From Firmicutes bacterium UBA1047 (GTDB lineage Bacteria > Bacillota > Clostridia > Tissierellales > Sedimentibacteraceae), in the NCBI GenBank assembly GCA_002316585.1, contig DCDU01000238.1, positions 1,749 through 8,168 of the forward strand: DNA of 6,420 nt. Direction: 5' to 3'. Shown piece after piece: positions 5,288 through 6,420 of this stretch. Below the pieces are notes generated by a model. The model saw nothing but the letters and a program-made list of their open reading frames with translations. It was not told the DNA's origin and searched no databases. How positions within the stretch are numbered: position 1 is the stretch's first letter; every line of letters begins with the position of its first letter. A program made the position numbers and the translations under genes.

Positions 5288-6420
5288 ATGAAAACAAGGA
5301 AATTATTATCATTGCTTTTAGCTGTAATGATGGTTGCTATGCTTTTTGCGGGCTGTACAAGCCAGACAAATCAACCCGCACCGCCCGCGCCGGAAGGCGA
5401 AACGCCGGAAACCGAAGAGCCGCCGGCAGACGAGACGCCATAAGGTGATAAAATATTAAAATTCGGCGGTTCCGGATGGGGCGGTATATTTAACCCTATA
5501 ATGACTGACAATGTTTATGATGATTATGTTGTGAATTTGATTTTTGAACATTTGATTGACAATAACGCAGAAGCGGAATATGTTCCCGAGCTTGCGGAAT
5601 GGACACTTTCCGAAGACCATCTTACTTACACATTTACACTTAAAGACGGCATAAAATTCTCAGACGGTACTCCTTTGACAACCGCAGATGTAGAATTTAC
5701 ATATAAAACCATAGCCCATCCCAAATATAACGGACCGAGGGCTCACGCAGTAGCCAGCTTAGTAGGATATGATGCATTCCACAAAGGCGAAACCGATGTA
5801 TTCGAAGGAATTAAAGTAATCGATGAAAAAACGATATCCTTTACTTTCCCGGAAGGTTCAGCTGCACCCGCAAATATTGAATGCTTCATCTATGGTATTA
5901 TGCCGAAGCATTATTATGAATTTGAAACATGGGAAGATTTCTTAGCGCTGAATGAAGCTCCTTTAGGCTCAGGCGTATGCGTATTTGACAGCTGGGCGCC
6001 GAAAGAGTTTATTAAAGTAATGAAAAATCAAAATTATTGGGACTCTGCAAATGCACTTCAGATTGACGGTATATTAATGAGCGAAGTTCCTGATGAATCC
6101 ATTCTTTCAGCTCTTCAAACAAATCAGATAGACCTTGCTCAAATATCATCAAGCTCTGAAAACTTGGAAGCAGCGCAGTCTCTTTCTAATATACATCTTT
6201 TCAACTATCTTGGAAACGGATATACGTTTATGTGCTTTAACTGCATAAGACCGCAGCTGAATGATGTAAGGGTAAGGCAGGCGTTAATGTATGCTCTCGA
6301 CAGAGAAGCATTCATAGAAGCACAATACGGCGCAGGGCTTGCCGAGGTTGGTATGGCTCCAATATCTCCTTCTTCCTGGGCATTCCCGGATGCTTCCGAA
6401 TTAAATGCATATTCATTTGA
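5288..6420 (+). pseudogene. ABC transporter substrate-binding lipoprotein (SBP family 5, Opp/Dpp type), interrupted by an in-frame TAA; 3' end beyond the window
   Basis: Family 5 binding proteins capture peptides, nickel or similar ligands outside the membrane for an ABC permease. The gene starts at ATG 5288 after GGAGGG (5276-5281, 6-nt spacing). Residues 1-22 are a lipoprotein signal (MKTRK, a hydrophobic core, then FAGC with lipidated Cys23), followed by a Pro/Glu-rich linker to residue 51. Codon 52 is TAA (5441-5443). The same frame then stays open for 325 codons to the window end, without any frameshift, and encodes a clear family 5 domain: TYTFTLKDGIKFSDGTPLT (113-131) and NDVRVRQALMYALDRE (325-340). 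The family is usually 500-600 residues, so perhaps 150-200 remain off the window. The first in-frame ATG after the stop (5501) would lose the signal peptide and the first strand. A recent nonsense mutation, readthrough or a sequencing error could explain this. The ligand cannot be told. Confidence 0.8.

Noticed and set aside
5441..5443. Reassigned UAA codon in an alternative genetic code
   Set aside because: UAA ends tsaB and the DUF421 gene at natural family ends within this same window, and no other in-frame stop occurs inside genes.
5288..5443. The 51-codon upstream part as a free-standing small lipoprotein or peptide-pheromone gene
   Set aside because: The frame continues directly into the matching binding domain, so interruption of one gene is the simpler reading.

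Overview
The window reads as a stretch of chromosome from a low-GC, Gram-positive anaerobe-type bacterium, most likely a member of the Clostridia. This is inferred from the AT-rich intergenic DNA, strong AGGAGG-type ribosome binding sites, sigma-A promoters close to consensus, a Firmicutes-style MurC, and the DUF421 plus DUF4363 gene pair. The genus cannot be fixed from the sequence.

Layout: (1) 3-1143, minus strand: tsaE then tsaB, a two-gene translation-fidelity operon for the t6A tRNA modification, overlapping by 20 nt and leaving the window at base 1, behind a near-consensus promoter at 1202-1230. (2) 1377-2477, plus strand: a YetF-like DUF421 membrane protein and a small membrane-anchored DUF4363 protein, a tight pair of unknown function. 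(3) 2548-3988, plus strand: murC, with its own extended -10 promoter; its start is best placed at 2639. (4) 3985-4068: a small palindrome over the murC stop and a GC-rich hairpin that probably terminates transcription from both converging genes. (5) 4068-4952, minus strand: ispA, farnesyl diphosphate synthase, with a promoter at 5030-5059. (6) 4953-5287: AT-rich intergenic DNA with two inverted-repeat structures. (7) 5288 to the end, plus strand: an oligopeptide/dipeptide-type ABC transporter substrate-binding lipoprotein whose frame is interrupted by one in-frame TAA between the lipoprotein linker and the binding domain.

MurC (first amino acid addition to the peptidoglycan precursor) and IspA (precursor of the undecaprenyl carrier lipid) both feed cell-wall synthesis, but they converge from separate promoters and do not form an operon. 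I see no mobile element, CRISPR array, tRNA or rRNA, and no convincing new multi-gene system. The points most worth checking are the interrupted binding-protein gene with the foldable leader ahead of it, and the uncharacterised DUF421-DUF4363 pair.
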